In this document: positions 1-5,866 of the stretch, piece by piece
Layout of the letters: every line of letters starts with the position of its first letter
Numbering within the stretch: position 1 is the stretch's first letter
Source: Acidimicrobiia bacterium
Lineage (GTDB): Bacteria; Actinomycetota; Acidimicrobiia; Spongiisociales; UBA5794
Reading direction: 5' to 3'
Assembly: GCA_013003515.1 (NCBI GenBank)
Contig: JABDIW010000096.1
Coordinates: 1-5,955, forward strand
DNA length: 5,955 nt
Translations under genes and position numbers: made by a program
Notes under the pieces: generated by a model
The model's input: the letters and a program-made list of their open reading frames with translations, nothing else
Databases searched by the model: none
What the model was told of the DNA's origin: nothing

Positions 1-83
1 CGCTCGAAGACGCGTTGGGTCTGATCCGCAGCGGTGAGATCGTGGATGCGAAGACCATCATCGGGCTGACGCTGGCGACGTGA
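1..83 (+). CDS. C-terminal end of a probable Nudix hydrolase (ADP-ribose pyrophosphatase type), partial
   Basis: Only the last 26 codons are present, and the 5' part lies outside the window. The frame starting at base 3 ends with GEIVDAKTIIGLTLAT and a TGA at 81-83. An 'A-L-x-L-I-R-x-G-E-I-x-D-A-K-T-I-I-G-L' tail is what I associate with ADP-ribose pyrophosphatases of the Nudix family, which are often encoded just upstream of xerD in actinobacteria. The Nudix box itself is not in view, so the call rests on this short tail and on context. The stop codon overlaps the xerD GTG (GTGA, 80-83), which suggests translational coupling. Confidence 0.6.
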   Translation, partial: LEDALGLIRSGEIVDAKTIIGLTLAT

Positions 84-949
84 GAGAGCAGGTCGAGGAG
101 TACCTGGCGGCTCTTGCCGCAGAGCGAGATCTGGCGGCCAACACACTCGCCGCATATCGGCGTGACCTCAACCAGTATCTGGCGTTCCTCGACGGCGCCA
201 CAGCCGATGCCGACCAGGTCGCTCGGTTCATGGTCAGCTTGCGAGAGCGGGGTCTGGCGGCATCGACCATCGCGAGGAAGCTTGCGGCCGTGCGCGGCTT
301 GCACAGGTTCCTGGTGTCAGAGGAGATCACGCCTGTCGATCCGACGGTGCTCATCGACACGCCGCGCCGTGGCATGTCACTGCCCAAGGCACTCACGATC
401 GAACAGGTGGAGCGGCTTCTCGATGCGCCCGACGAGACCACTGACCTGGGGACGCGCGACAGGGCACTCCTCGAGTTCATGTATGCGACGGGCGCCCGGG
501 TGTCGGAGACGACGGCCCTCGACCTCGACGACGTCGATCTCGTTGCCGGCACGGTCATCGTCACCGGCAAGGGCTCCAAGCAGCGTCTCGTCCCGCTCGG
601 GACTCATGCAGTGGCTGCCATCGAGCGGTACCTGCCCCATCGACTCGCGATGCGTACGCCGGGCCGTGATCCTGGCGCCGTGTTTCTCAACAAGAGGGGA
701 GGGCGGCTCTCCCGGCAGGGGATCTGGGGCATCATCCGACGCCACGGAGGAACTGCCGGCATCGATGTCGTGTCTCCTCACGTCCTGCGGCACTCGGCGG
801 CCACCCACATGGTGCAGGGAGGGGCGGACCTGCGAACGGTCCAGGAAATGCTGGGGCACGCTAGTATTTCGACCACACAGATCTACACCAGGGTTACGCC
901 AGAGCACCTCCTCGAGGTGTACATGACCTCGCATCCCAGGAGCCGCTGA
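80..949 (+). CDS. xerD: Tyrosine recombinase XerD
   Basis: This is a site-specific tyrosine recombinase that, with a XerC partner, would resolve chromosome dimers at dif in the cytoplasm. At 289 aa it is close to the usual length of about 295-300 aa. The N-terminal SAM-like core-binding domain spans roughly residues 1-90 (typical 'LAANTLAAYRRDL' at about 17-30). The catalytic domain follows, with all active-site residues visible: R140 in ATGARVSE, K164 in TGKGSKQR, H234 and R237 in SPHVLRHSAATH, H260 in LGHAS, and the nucleophile Y269 in STTQIYT. The spacing matches E. coli XerD (R148, K172, H244, R247, H270, Y279). The GTG start overlaps the upstream stop by 4 bases and has no clear Shine-Dalgarno, so coupling is likely. 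XerC is the alternative name, but the sequence and the Nudix and scpAB neighbours favour XerD. Nothing nearby suggests a phage or integron integrase. Confidence 0.95.
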   Translation: MREQVEEYLAALAAERDLAANTLAAYRRDLNQYLAFLDGATADADQVARFMVSLRERGLAASTIARKLAAVRGLHRFLVSEEITPVDPTVLIDTPRRGMSLPKALTIEQVERLLDAPDETTDLGTRDRALLEFMYATGARVSETTALDLDDVDLVAGTVIVTGKGSKQRLVPLGTHAVAAIERYLPHRLAMRTPGRDPGAVFLNKRGGRLSRQGIWGIIRRHGGTAGIDVVSPHVLRHSAATHMVQGGADLRTVQEMLGHASISTTQIYTRVTPEHLLEVYMTSHPRSR

Positions 950-952
950 AGC

Positions 953-983
953 GGTTCAGTCCGTTTCGAGAGCGGACCGAGTC
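953..983 (+). other. Imperfect inverted repeat (hairpin) between xerD and the DksA-like gene
   Basis: Bases 953-963 can pair with 973-983 around a 9-base loop (964-972). I count 8 Watson-Crick pairs, 2 G-T wobbles and one A/C mismatch; the five loop-closing pairs GTCCG/CGGAC are perfect. It starts four bases after the xerD stop and ends directly against the AAGGAGG at 984. No T-run follows, so it is not a classical intrinsic terminator. It could be a weak terminator, an RNA-processing or stability element, a structure affecting the adjacent ribosome binding site, or chance in GC-rich DNA. Confidence 0.35.
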
Positions 984-1050
984 AAGGAGGTGGCGTTCCC
1001 TACCGATGAATGGACAATGCGGCGAACTGCCGCTTCTCCCGAGCAGGTGA
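984..1050 (+). promoter_or_regulatory. Strong Shine-Dalgarno and possible 14-codon leader ORF upstream of the DksA-like gene
   Basis: AAGGAGG at 984-990 is the best Shine-Dalgarno match in the window, yet no ATG, GTG or TTG in the downstream gene's frame lies 5-12 bases after it. The GTG at 990-992 overlaps the motif itself. The in-frame ATG at 1017 is 26 bases away, and the best start at 1056 is 65 bases away. In a different frame, ATG 1006-1008 (15-base spacer, somewhat long) opens a 14-residue ORF, MNGQCGELPLLPSR, which stops at 1048-1050, five bases before ATG 1056. This may be a leader peptide that couples translation to the DksA-like gene. It is equally possible that the motif is incidental. 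I could not identify a convincing -35/-10 promoter here. Confidence 0.25.
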
Positions 1051-1055
1051 CCGAT

Positions 1056-1403
1056 ATGACGATCAACTACGACGCCGCCCGCGCAGAGCTCCACGACGAG
1101 CGCGCCAAGATCGTGCACCAGCTGGACGAGCTCGGCGCGACCGAGAAGGGCGAGCTGAAGGCTGACACCGATTTTGGTGACGGCTTCGCCGATGCGGCTG
1201 CCGCAACTGCCGAGCGCACCGAGGTGCTCGGTCTCGTCGAGAACCTCATGATCCTCCTCGGTGACGTCGATCAGGCCCTCAACGATCTCGACGAGGGCCA
1301 CTACGGCGTGTGCAACAACTGTGGCAAAGACATCGGCGCCGCCCGCATGGAGGCCCGACCCACATCGACGCTCTGCGTCGAGTGCAAATCCAACAAGTCC
1401 TGA
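1056..1403 (+). CDS. TraR/DksA-family C4 zinc-finger protein
   Basis: This is a 115-aa protein of the TraR/DksA family. Members bind in the RNA polymerase secondary channel and modulate transcription; that role here is inferred from the family. The N-terminal half is charged and helical, as in the DksA coiled coil. A short linker (EGHYGVC, 80-86) leads into the zinc finger: C86-x2-C89, then C107-x2-C110, with the hallmark IGAARMEARP between them (93-102). The acidic DxxDxA tip of enterobacterial DksA is not intact: the region reads DFGDGFADAAAAT (39-51), with D42 and D46 three residues apart, as in shorter actinobacterial relatives. I chose ATG 1056 because the sequence becomes family-like there and AGG at 1045-1047 is 8 bases upstream. 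In-frame GTG 990 and ATG 1017 are longer alternatives. The 3' end overlaps the next gene. Confidence 0.85.
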   Translation: MTINYDAARAELHDERAKIVHQLDELGATEKGELKADTDFGDGFADAAAATAERTEVLGLVENLMILLGDVDQALNDLDEGHYGVCNNCGKDIGAARMEARPTSTLCVECKSNKS

Positions 1404-1876
1404 GACACGCCACTCACCTCGTTCGCCGCTTCTTCGGGTTTCTTCGAGCCCGACCATTGCGCCCCGGCGAACAGCTGTGGGTGACGAACGCCGTTGACGA
1501 GCCCCTTCGATCGCTCTTCTTCGATCAGTCGCCACAGGACCAGCGGCACGCCCTCCGCGTTGCGCGCGAGGCCCAGCGCCTCGGTGGTGGGGATGAGGTC
1601 ATCGTGGCGGCCCTGGTCCATGACGTAGGTAAGCGGCACGCCGATCTCGGGGCCGTTGGCCGTTCTCTGGCAACCATTCTCCAGATCATGCGGCTGCCGA
1701 TGCGGGGCCGCTATCTGCGGTATCGAAGTCACGGTTCCCTCGGTGCAGACGACCTCCGGACGGCATCGGCACCGGGTCTCGCCATCTCGTTTGCCGAGCT
1801 TCACCCACAACCGGCACCAGACGATGTCGACTCCGGGGATTGGGAGATCCTGCTCGCTGCGGACCACGGCGCGTGA
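1382..1876 (+). CDS. HD-domain protein (putative metal-dependent phosphohydrolase)
   Basis: A small cytoplasmic HD-superfamily protein of about 164 aa; substrate unknown. Visible features, numbered from GTG 1382: a basic N-terminus (HLVRRFFGFLRAR), H56 in DQRHALRVAR, the HD pair H80-D81 in ALVHDVGKRHADLG, and D161 in LLAADHG near the C-terminus. H...HD...D is the usual metal-ligand order, so it looks catalytically competent, although the middle region (about 113-145: RYRSHGSLGADDL, FAELHPQ) departs from the HP...G and EHH patterns I expect in related proteins. Such small HD proteins occur next to scpA in Acidimicrobiia-like genomes, from memory. The start is uncertain: GTG 1382 lies inside the DksA-like gene (22-base overlap) and has no clear ribosome site. 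The next candidate, GTG 1481, would remove the basic N-terminus. The stop at 1874-1876 falls just before or inside scpA, depending on which scpA start is used. Confidence 0.75.
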   Translation: MQIQQVLRHATHLVRRFFGFLRARPLRPGEQLWVTNAVDEPLRSLFFDQSPQDQRHALRVAREAQRLGGGDEVIVAALVHDVGKRHADLGAVGRSLATILQIMRLPMRGRYLRYRSHGSLGADDLRTASAPGLAISFAELHPQPAPDDVDSGDWEILLAADHGA

Positions 1877-1917
1877 TCCCCGAGGGAGCACGAACCGCCA
1901 ACTACGCTTCGCGCCCT

Positions 1918-2682
1918 GTGAGCTATCACGTCAAAACCAGGGTCTTCGAAGGGCCGGTGGACCTCCTCCTCCAGCTCATCACGTCACACCAGCTGACCAT
2001 CACCGAGCTGTCGTTGAGCGATCTCGTCACCGAGTACGTCGCCTATCTCGACGAGATGCGGGCGCTGGACCTCGAGGTGACCTCGGAATTCCTGCTGATC
2101 GCGTCGACGCTCATCCAGCTCAAGGCGCGATTCCTGTTGCCCGACGGTCGCGATGTCGATCTCGACGAGGAGCTGGCACTGGCCGAGGAACGTGACCGGC
2201 TCCTGGCCCGGCTTTTGGCATGCCTGACGTTCAAGGACGTCGCGGCCGTGCTCGCTCACCGTTTCGCAACCAATCGGGACTACGTGCCGCGAATGGTCGG
2301 ACTTGACTCCGACATCGTTCCGCCCCCACCGCAGCTTTCGCTGACCATCACACCGGAGCGGTTCGGTCGCCTGGCACACGGTGTGATCAACCGATCACTC
2401 GAACCGGATCTCGACCATCTCGATCTCGAGCTTCCCAGCGTGGACGACGCGATCGTCGACCTCCGGGCAAGGGTGAACGCCGAGGTCCTCACCGATTTCG
2501 ACGAGCTCGTCTCGCACTGCGAGCGTCCCGTCGAGGTAGTTGCCTACTTCCTTGCGCTCCTCGAGCTGGTTCGATGGGGCGTCGTCAGGCTGAGCCAGGA
2601 CGATCGGCGACAGCCGATCGTGGTGACGGGCACAGGCGAGCGCCCCGTCGATGGCATGACCCTCAGCGAATGGAGCCAGTGA
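1918..2682 (+). CDS. scpA: Segregation and condensation protein ScpA (kleisin)
   Basis: ScpA is the kleisin subunit that bridges the Smc dimer and binds ScpB, forming the bacterial condensin. Numbered from GTG 1918 (254 aa), the N-terminal Smc-neck-binding region carries VFEGPVDLLLQLI (9-21), followed by TSEFLLIASTLIQLKAR (55-71), both classic for the family. An acidic, charged stretch follows (DVDLDEELALAEERDR, about 79-94), then a variable, proline-rich middle. The C-terminal winged-helix domain, which contacts the Smc head, includes AYFLALLELVRWGVVRLSQ (209-227). I chose 1918 because it gives the normal family beginning, MSYHVKTRVFEGP. GTG 1873 is also in frame and overlaps the HD-protein stop as GTGA, adding 15 residues without family resemblance; it may be the coupled start. 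Neither has a good Shine-Dalgarno. scpB follows with a one-base overlap. Confidence 0.93.
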   Translation: MSYHVKTRVFEGPVDLLLQLITSHQLTITELSLSDLVTEYVAYLDEMRALDLEVTSEFLLIASTLIQLKARFLLPDGRDVDLDEELALAEERDRLLARLLACLTFKDVAAVLAHRFATNRDYVPRMVGLDSDIVPPPPQLSLTITPERFGRLAHGVINRSLEPDLDHLDLELPSVDDAIVDLRARVNAEVLTDFDELVSHCERPVEVVAYFLALLELVRWGVVRLSQDDRRQPIVVTGTGERPVDGMTLSEWSQ

Positions 2683-3260
2683 TGGAGTCCCGAGCACTCA
2701 TCGAGTCGATCCTGTTCGTGGCGGAGACACCGGTGACCACCACCGAGCTGGCTGAGGTGCTCGAAGTCGGACGGACAGACGTGGAAGCGGAGCTCGAAGG
2801 ACTGGCAGACGACCTCGCCGCTCGCGACGCCGGAATCGTCCTCCGACGGGTCGGGGGCGGGTGGCGCATGTTCGCCCGTCCGGAGGCGAAGCCCTATCTG
2901 GAGCGGTTCGCTGCCACCGAGGCGGCCACCCGACTCTCGCCGGCCGCGCTCGAGACGTTGGCCGTGGTCGCCTACAAGCAGCCTGTCTCGCGGGGCCAGG
3001 TCTCTGAGATCCGCGGTGTCGATGCCGAGCGAGCAATGCAGACACTGGAGCGCCGCGGTCTCGTCGCCGAGATCGGTCGCGATCCGGGCCCGGGCCAGGC
3101 CATCCTGTACGGGACGACGACCCTGTTCCTCGAGAAGCTCGGGCTCGACACCCTCGCCGATCTTCCTCCTCTTGCGGACCACGTACCACCCGCTGAGGTC
3201 TTGGACGCGTTGGAGCGGCCCTTCCGCCCGGAGTCGACATCGAACGAATCCACAAGCTGA
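2682..3260 (+). CDS. scpB: Segregation and condensation protein ScpB
   Basis: ScpB binds ScpA as a dimer and completes the Smc-ScpAB condensin. The product is 192 aa, within the normal range. Two winged-helix domains are recognisable: the first from ALIESILFVAETPV (5-18) to about residue 75, with GGWRMFARPE at about 59-68; the second from LSPAALETLAVVAYKQPVSR (85-104) through IRGVDAERAMQTLERRGLV (110-128), GPGQAILYGTT (136-146) and DLPPL (160-164). The tail after about 180 is short and Ser/Thr-rich. ATG 2682 shares its A with the scpA TGA (TGATG) and has GGAG at 2672-2675, six bases upstream. ATG 2670 is an in-frame alternative adding four residues. The last 22 bases overlap the frame of the pseudouridine synthase. 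Confidence 0.95.
   Translation: MESRALIESILFVAETPVTTTELAEVLEVGRTDVEAELEGLADDLAARDAGIVLRRVGGGWRMFARPEAKPYLERFAATEAATRLSPAALETLAVVAYKQPVSRGQVSEIRGVDAERAMQTLERRGLVAEIGRDPGPGQAILYGTTTLFLEKLGLDTLADLPPLADHVPPAEVLDALERPFRPESTSNESTS
3230..3241 (+). promoter_or_regulatory. Shine-Dalgarno GGAG followed by an apparent ATC initiation codon
   Basis: GGAG at 3230-3233 lies inside the 3' end of scpB. It is separated by five bases from ATC at 3239-3241, which is in frame with the pseudouridine synthase and falls where that family normally has its initiator Met (residues ERIHKLIARSGLAS follow). Spacing is ideal for initiation. Between the in-frame TGA at 3194-3196 and GTG 3377 I read every codon and found no ATG, GTG or TTG. 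Use of ATC as a start is inference; a base-call error for ATG is the main alternative. Confidence 0.5.
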
Positions 3261-3961
3261 TCGCCCGGTCGGGTCTTGCCTCTCTGCGCAGGGCCGAAGA
3301 CCTGATCACAGCTGGTCGGGTCACGGTCGACGGGCGCCCTGCCCGCATCGGCGAACGGGTCGATCCGGCAACCGCTGTGGTTCGTCTCGACGGGAACCGG
3401 ATTCCGGTCAATCCGGATCTCGTGCACTTCCTCGCCTACAAGCCTGTCGGGGTGATTTCGACCGCAGAGGACACCCACGGACGGCGGACTGTCGTCGAAC
3501 TCGTGGACACCGACCTACGAGTGTGGCCGGTAGGCCGTCTCGACGCCGACTCCGAGGGCCTGGTGCTGGTGACCAACGACGGTGATCTCACCAACCTGAT
3601 CACCCATCCTCGCTTCGGAATCACCAAGACCTATGTCGTGCTCGTCGATGGTGATCCCAGTCCGTCGGCCATCCGGTCCCTCTCCAGCGGTGTCGAGCTC
3701 GAAGACGGCCCCGCCCGAGCGGTTGCGGTACGGGAGCTCGATCGGCATGGGTCCCGAGCCCTCATCGAGGTCGCCATGGGGGAAGGCCGCAACCGGGAGG
3801 TGCGCCGCATGTGCGATGCCATCGGAGCCAACGTGATCAGTCTGACCCGCACCGCCATCGGGCCACTTCGCGATGGGCGCCTCAGCCCGGGTCAGAGTCG
3901 TCGGCTCGATCCAGGCGAAGTGGCGGAGCTCTACGCTGCCGCCGTGATTGCCGATGACTGA
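3239..3961 (+). CDS. rluB: 23S rRNA pseudouridine synthase, RluB/RsuA family (S4 domain plus catalytic domain)
   Basis: Converts a uridine of large-subunit rRNA to pseudouridine; RluB (23S position 2605 in E. coli) is the best fit, though site specificity cannot be read from sequence. Counted from ATC 3239 the protein is 240 aa. The N-terminal S4 RNA-binding domain spans about 1-50 (ERIHKLIARSGLAS, RRAEDLITAGRVTVDG). The catalytic domain shows YKPVGVIST (67-75), GRLDADSEGLVLVTNDGD (99-116) with catalytic Asp at D102, ITKTYVV (128-134), GEGRNREVRRM (181-191) and RTAIGPLRDGRLSPGQ (204-219). The first conventional start, GTG 3377, would delete the whole S4 domain, so I extend the gene upstream to ATC 3239, which has GGAG five bases before it. 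CTG 3257 is another non-standard option. The gene overlaps scpB by 22 bases and aroA by 8. Adjacency to scpAB is common for this family. Confidence 0.88.
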   Translation: MERIHKLIARSGLASLRRAEDLITAGRVTVDGRPARIGERVDPATAVVRLDGNRIPVNPDLVHFLAYKPVGVISTAEDTHGRRTVVELVDTDLRVWPVGRLDADSEGLVLVTNDGDLTNLITHPRFGITKTYVVLVDGDPSPSAIRSLSSGVELEDGPARAVAVRELDRHGSRALIEVAMGEGRNREVRRMCDAIGANVISLTRTAIGPLRDGRLSPGQSRRLDPGEVAELYAAAVIADD

Positions 3962-5228
3962 CGACCGGACGTTTGGACCGTTCTCGGGGCCGGTTCGGGG
4001 ATCCGTGACCGTGCCCGGAGACAAATCGCTGTCACATCGAGCCCTGGTGTTCGGCGCAATGGCCGAAGGGGAGAGCCACATCGAAGGCCTCGGGCCGGGG
4101 GCCGACATCGAGTCCACCAGCCAGGTTCTGAGATCACTGGGCGTCGAGATCGCAGAGGGAACCGTGGTGTCCCCGGGTATCGCTGCCTGGCAAGCCCCCG
4201 AAGGCGACCTCGACTGTGGGAACAGTGGAACGACTCTCCGCCTGATGGCTGGAGCCATTGCCGGACGCCCGTTCGTCTCCACGTTGACCGGTGACTCGTC
4301 GCTCCAGCGACGTCCGATGCGCCGGCTGGTGGGGCCCCTCGAGGTCCTGGGAGCGTCGGTGGAGACCTCTGGCGAGGGGACAGCGCCAATCGAGATCAGC
4401 GGCCGGTCCCTGCGGGGGGCAGACATCGCCATCCCGATGGCGTCTGCCCAGTTGCGAACTGCGTTCTCCCTCGCGGCGCTGCAGGCCGATCGTCCTTCCC
4501 GGGTCGACTCGCCACCAGGGTTTCGAGATCACACCGAGCGGTATCTCCACGCTGTCGGCCGCGGAGAGATGGAGACCCCCACGCGATTCCGGATCGACCC
4601 TGGACCCCTTCCCCCGCTTCGATCGGCGGTCCCGGGCGATCCATCGTCAGCAGCGTTCCTGGTTGCGGTTGCGGCAATCACACCGGGGTCGGATCTCACG
4701 ATCGAGGGCGTGTCTCTGAACCCGGGCCGGCTCGGTTTTGTCGACGTGTTGAGACAGATGGGCACGGATATCGAGGTCACGACCACCGAGATGCAGTTCG
4801 GGGAGCCCATCGGGACGATCCGGGCTCGCCACGGACAACTGAGAGGGTGCCGCATCTCAGGCGATCTGACGGTGCGAGCGCTCGATGAGCTCCCGTTGCT
4901 CGGCGTCGTCGCCGCATATGCGGACGGAGAGACACGCATCTCGAACGCCGGTGAGCTTCGGGCCAAAGAGAGCGACCGGATCGCCAGCACGGTGGCGATG
5001 GTCACGTCGCTGGGTGGCCAGGCCCGGGAGACGGCGTCCGGGTTCACGGTGATCGGAACCGGTGGGCTCGAGCCAGGCAGAGTCGAGACCGATCACGATC
5101 ATCGCATCGCCATGTCCGCCGCCGTTGCTGCCACGGCAGCCGGGCCTGTGGAGATCGCCGACGCCGCAGTCGCCGCCGTATCGTGGCCGTCGTTCTATGA
5201 GGAGCTGGAGGCGCTGTGGTTGTCGTAG
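3954..5228 (+). CDS. aroA: 3-phosphoshikimate 1-carboxyvinyltransferase (EPSP synthase)
   Basis: Transfers the enolpyruvyl group of PEP to shikimate-3-phosphate, the sixth step of the shikimate pathway. At 424 aa it is full length. Expected binding residues are visible: PGDKSLSHRAL (21-31; K24, S25, R29), GNSGTTLRLMAG (89-100), LQRRPMRRL (117-125; R120), SAQLRT (164-169), RDHTERY (191-197), PGDPSSAAF (227-235), LDELPLLGV (310-318; D311), ELRAKESDRI (334-343; K338, E339, R342) and DHDHRIAMS (380-388; R384), ending with WPSFYEEL. GDKS and RDHTE resemble the class II (CP4-like) enzymes, but SAQLR has Arg where those have Lys, and LNPGR lacks their N-x-T-R. ATG 3954 overlaps the previous stop (ATGACTGA). 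It has no clear Shine-Dalgarno, so it is probably translated by coupling. TTG 3948 is a less likely start. Confidence 0.96.
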   Translation: MTDDRTFGPFSGPVRGSVTVPGDKSLSHRALVFGAMAEGESHIEGLGPGADIESTSQVLRSLGVEIAEGTVVSPGIAAWQAPEGDLDCGNSGTTLRLMAGAIAGRPFVSTLTGDSSLQRRPMRRLVGPLEVLGASVETSGEGTAPIEISGRSLRGADIAIPMASAQLRTAFSLAALQADRPSRVDSPPGFRDHTERYLHAVGRGEMETPTRFRIDPGPLPPLRSAVPGDPSSAAFLVAVAAITPGSDLTIEGVSLNPGRLGFVDVLRQMGTDIEVTTTEMQFGEPIGTIRARHGQLRGCRISGDLTVRALDELPLLGVVAAYADGETRISNAGELRAKESDRIASTVAMVTSLGGQARETASGFTVIGTGGLEPGRVETDHDHRIAMSAAVAATAAGPVEIADAAVAAVSWPSFYEELEALWLS

Positions 5229-5863
5229 CCATCGATGGCCCCGGAGGCAGTGGTAAGAGCACCGTGGCCAAGCGGGTGGCTGCCGAGCTCGACTATGCCT
5301 ACCTCGACACGGGCGCCACCTATCGGGCGGCGACCCTTGCAGTGCTCCTGGCCGACATCGATCCGGACGATGCCTGTGGAGTGATCGGGGCGACGTCGGC
5401 GATCGACATCGCGTTCGAGGACGGGGTGGTGCTTCTCAACGGTGCCGATGTCACCGAGGCAGTACGTTCAGATCGCGTCACGGGCGCCGTCAGCGCCGTG
5501 TCTGCGGTGGCCGAGCTGAGGTCGGCAGTGGTCGAACTACAGCGTCGTTGGGTGGCGGATCACGGTGATTCGGTGGTCGAGGGTCGTGACATCGGGACAG
5601 TCGTGTTCCCGGATGCGGAGATCAAGGTGTTCCTCACCGCCCATCCGTCGGTTCGCGCCCAACGCCGGGCTGGGGACGCCGAGGCAGCCGGCAAAGAGGT
5701 GTCCGACATCGAGCGATCGCTCGTCGCCCGCGATGACGCGGACTCCGGCCGGGAGGTGTCACCACTCAGGCCCGCTGAGGACGCCGTCGTCCTCGACACG
5801 ACGGACCTGGCCCTCGACGAAGTGGTGGCTGCGGTTCTCTCAGAGGTCTCCGCCGGCAACTGA
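5216..5863 (+). CDS. cmk: Cytidylate kinase (CMP/dCMP kinase)
   Basis: Phosphorylates CMP and dCMP with ATP in pyrimidine nucleotide metabolism. The 215-aa length is normal (E. coli 227). The P-loop is IDGPGGSGKST (6-16). The CMP-site motif is YLDTGATYRA (29-38), with Thr where Met or Ile is usual. EGRDIGTVVFPDAEIKVFLTA (122-142) carries the nucleotide-binding R124-D125. The C-terminal RDDADSGREVSPLRPAEDAVVLDTT region (172-196) matches the family's RDxxDSxRxxxPLxxAxDA signature, with D176 and R179 corresponding to E. coli D185 and R188. GTG 5216 has GGAG at 5207-5210, five bases upstream, and lies 13 bases inside aroA. It is the last + strand gene of the run. No T-rich hairpin terminator is visible after its stop. 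Confidence 0.96.
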   Translation: MVVVAIDGPGGSGKSTVAKRVAAELDYAYLDTGATYRAATLAVLLADIDPDDACGVIGATSAIDIAFEDGVVLLNGADVTEAVRSDRVTGAVSAVSAVAELRSAVVELQRRWVADHGDSVVEGRDIGTVVFPDAEIKVFLTAHPSVRAQRRAGDAEAAGKEVSDIERSLVARDDADSGREVSPLRPAEDAVVLDTTDLALDEVVAAVLSEVSAGN

Positions 5864-5866
5864 ACC

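Noticed and set aside
114..926. 270-codon + strand frame overlapping xerD
   Set aside because: It is an out-of-frame reading of xerD, rich in Ser and Arg. The xerD frame holds the complete catalytic set.
80..949. Tyrosine recombinase as a sign of a prophage, integron or other mobile element
   Set aside because: Length, motifs and housekeeping neighbours fit chromosomal XerD. There are no attachment-site repeats, cassette sites or phage genes.
943..954. CCGCT-GA-AGCGG palindrome at the xerD stop as a terminator
   Set aside because: The loop is only two bases (four if the innermost pair opens), the stem is short and no T-run follows. It is more likely chance.
894..1535. 213-codon open frame on the - strand over the xerD/DksA-like/HD region
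   Set aside because: It runs antisense to recognised coding sequence and has no recognisable domain. The long opening is explained by high GC and few stop codons.
1301..1891. 196-codon open frame on the - strand opposite the HD-domain gene
   Set aside because: The + strand frame carries the H...HD...D pattern and fits the gene run; the - strand product shows nothing recognisable.
3197..3260. Programmed frameshift joining ScpB to the S4 domain of the pseudouridine synthase
   Set aside because: The synthase frame is -1 relative to scpB, so fusion is formally possible, but I see no X-XXY-YYZ slippery heptamer in the overlap, and the GGAG with ideal spacing favours separate initiation.
3515..4432. 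305-codon open frame on the - strand across the pseudouridine synthase and aroA
   Set aside because: It lies opposite two clearly conserved genes. Its product is Arg/Pro/Ser-rich and shows no motif, as expected from antisense reading of GC-rich coding DNA.
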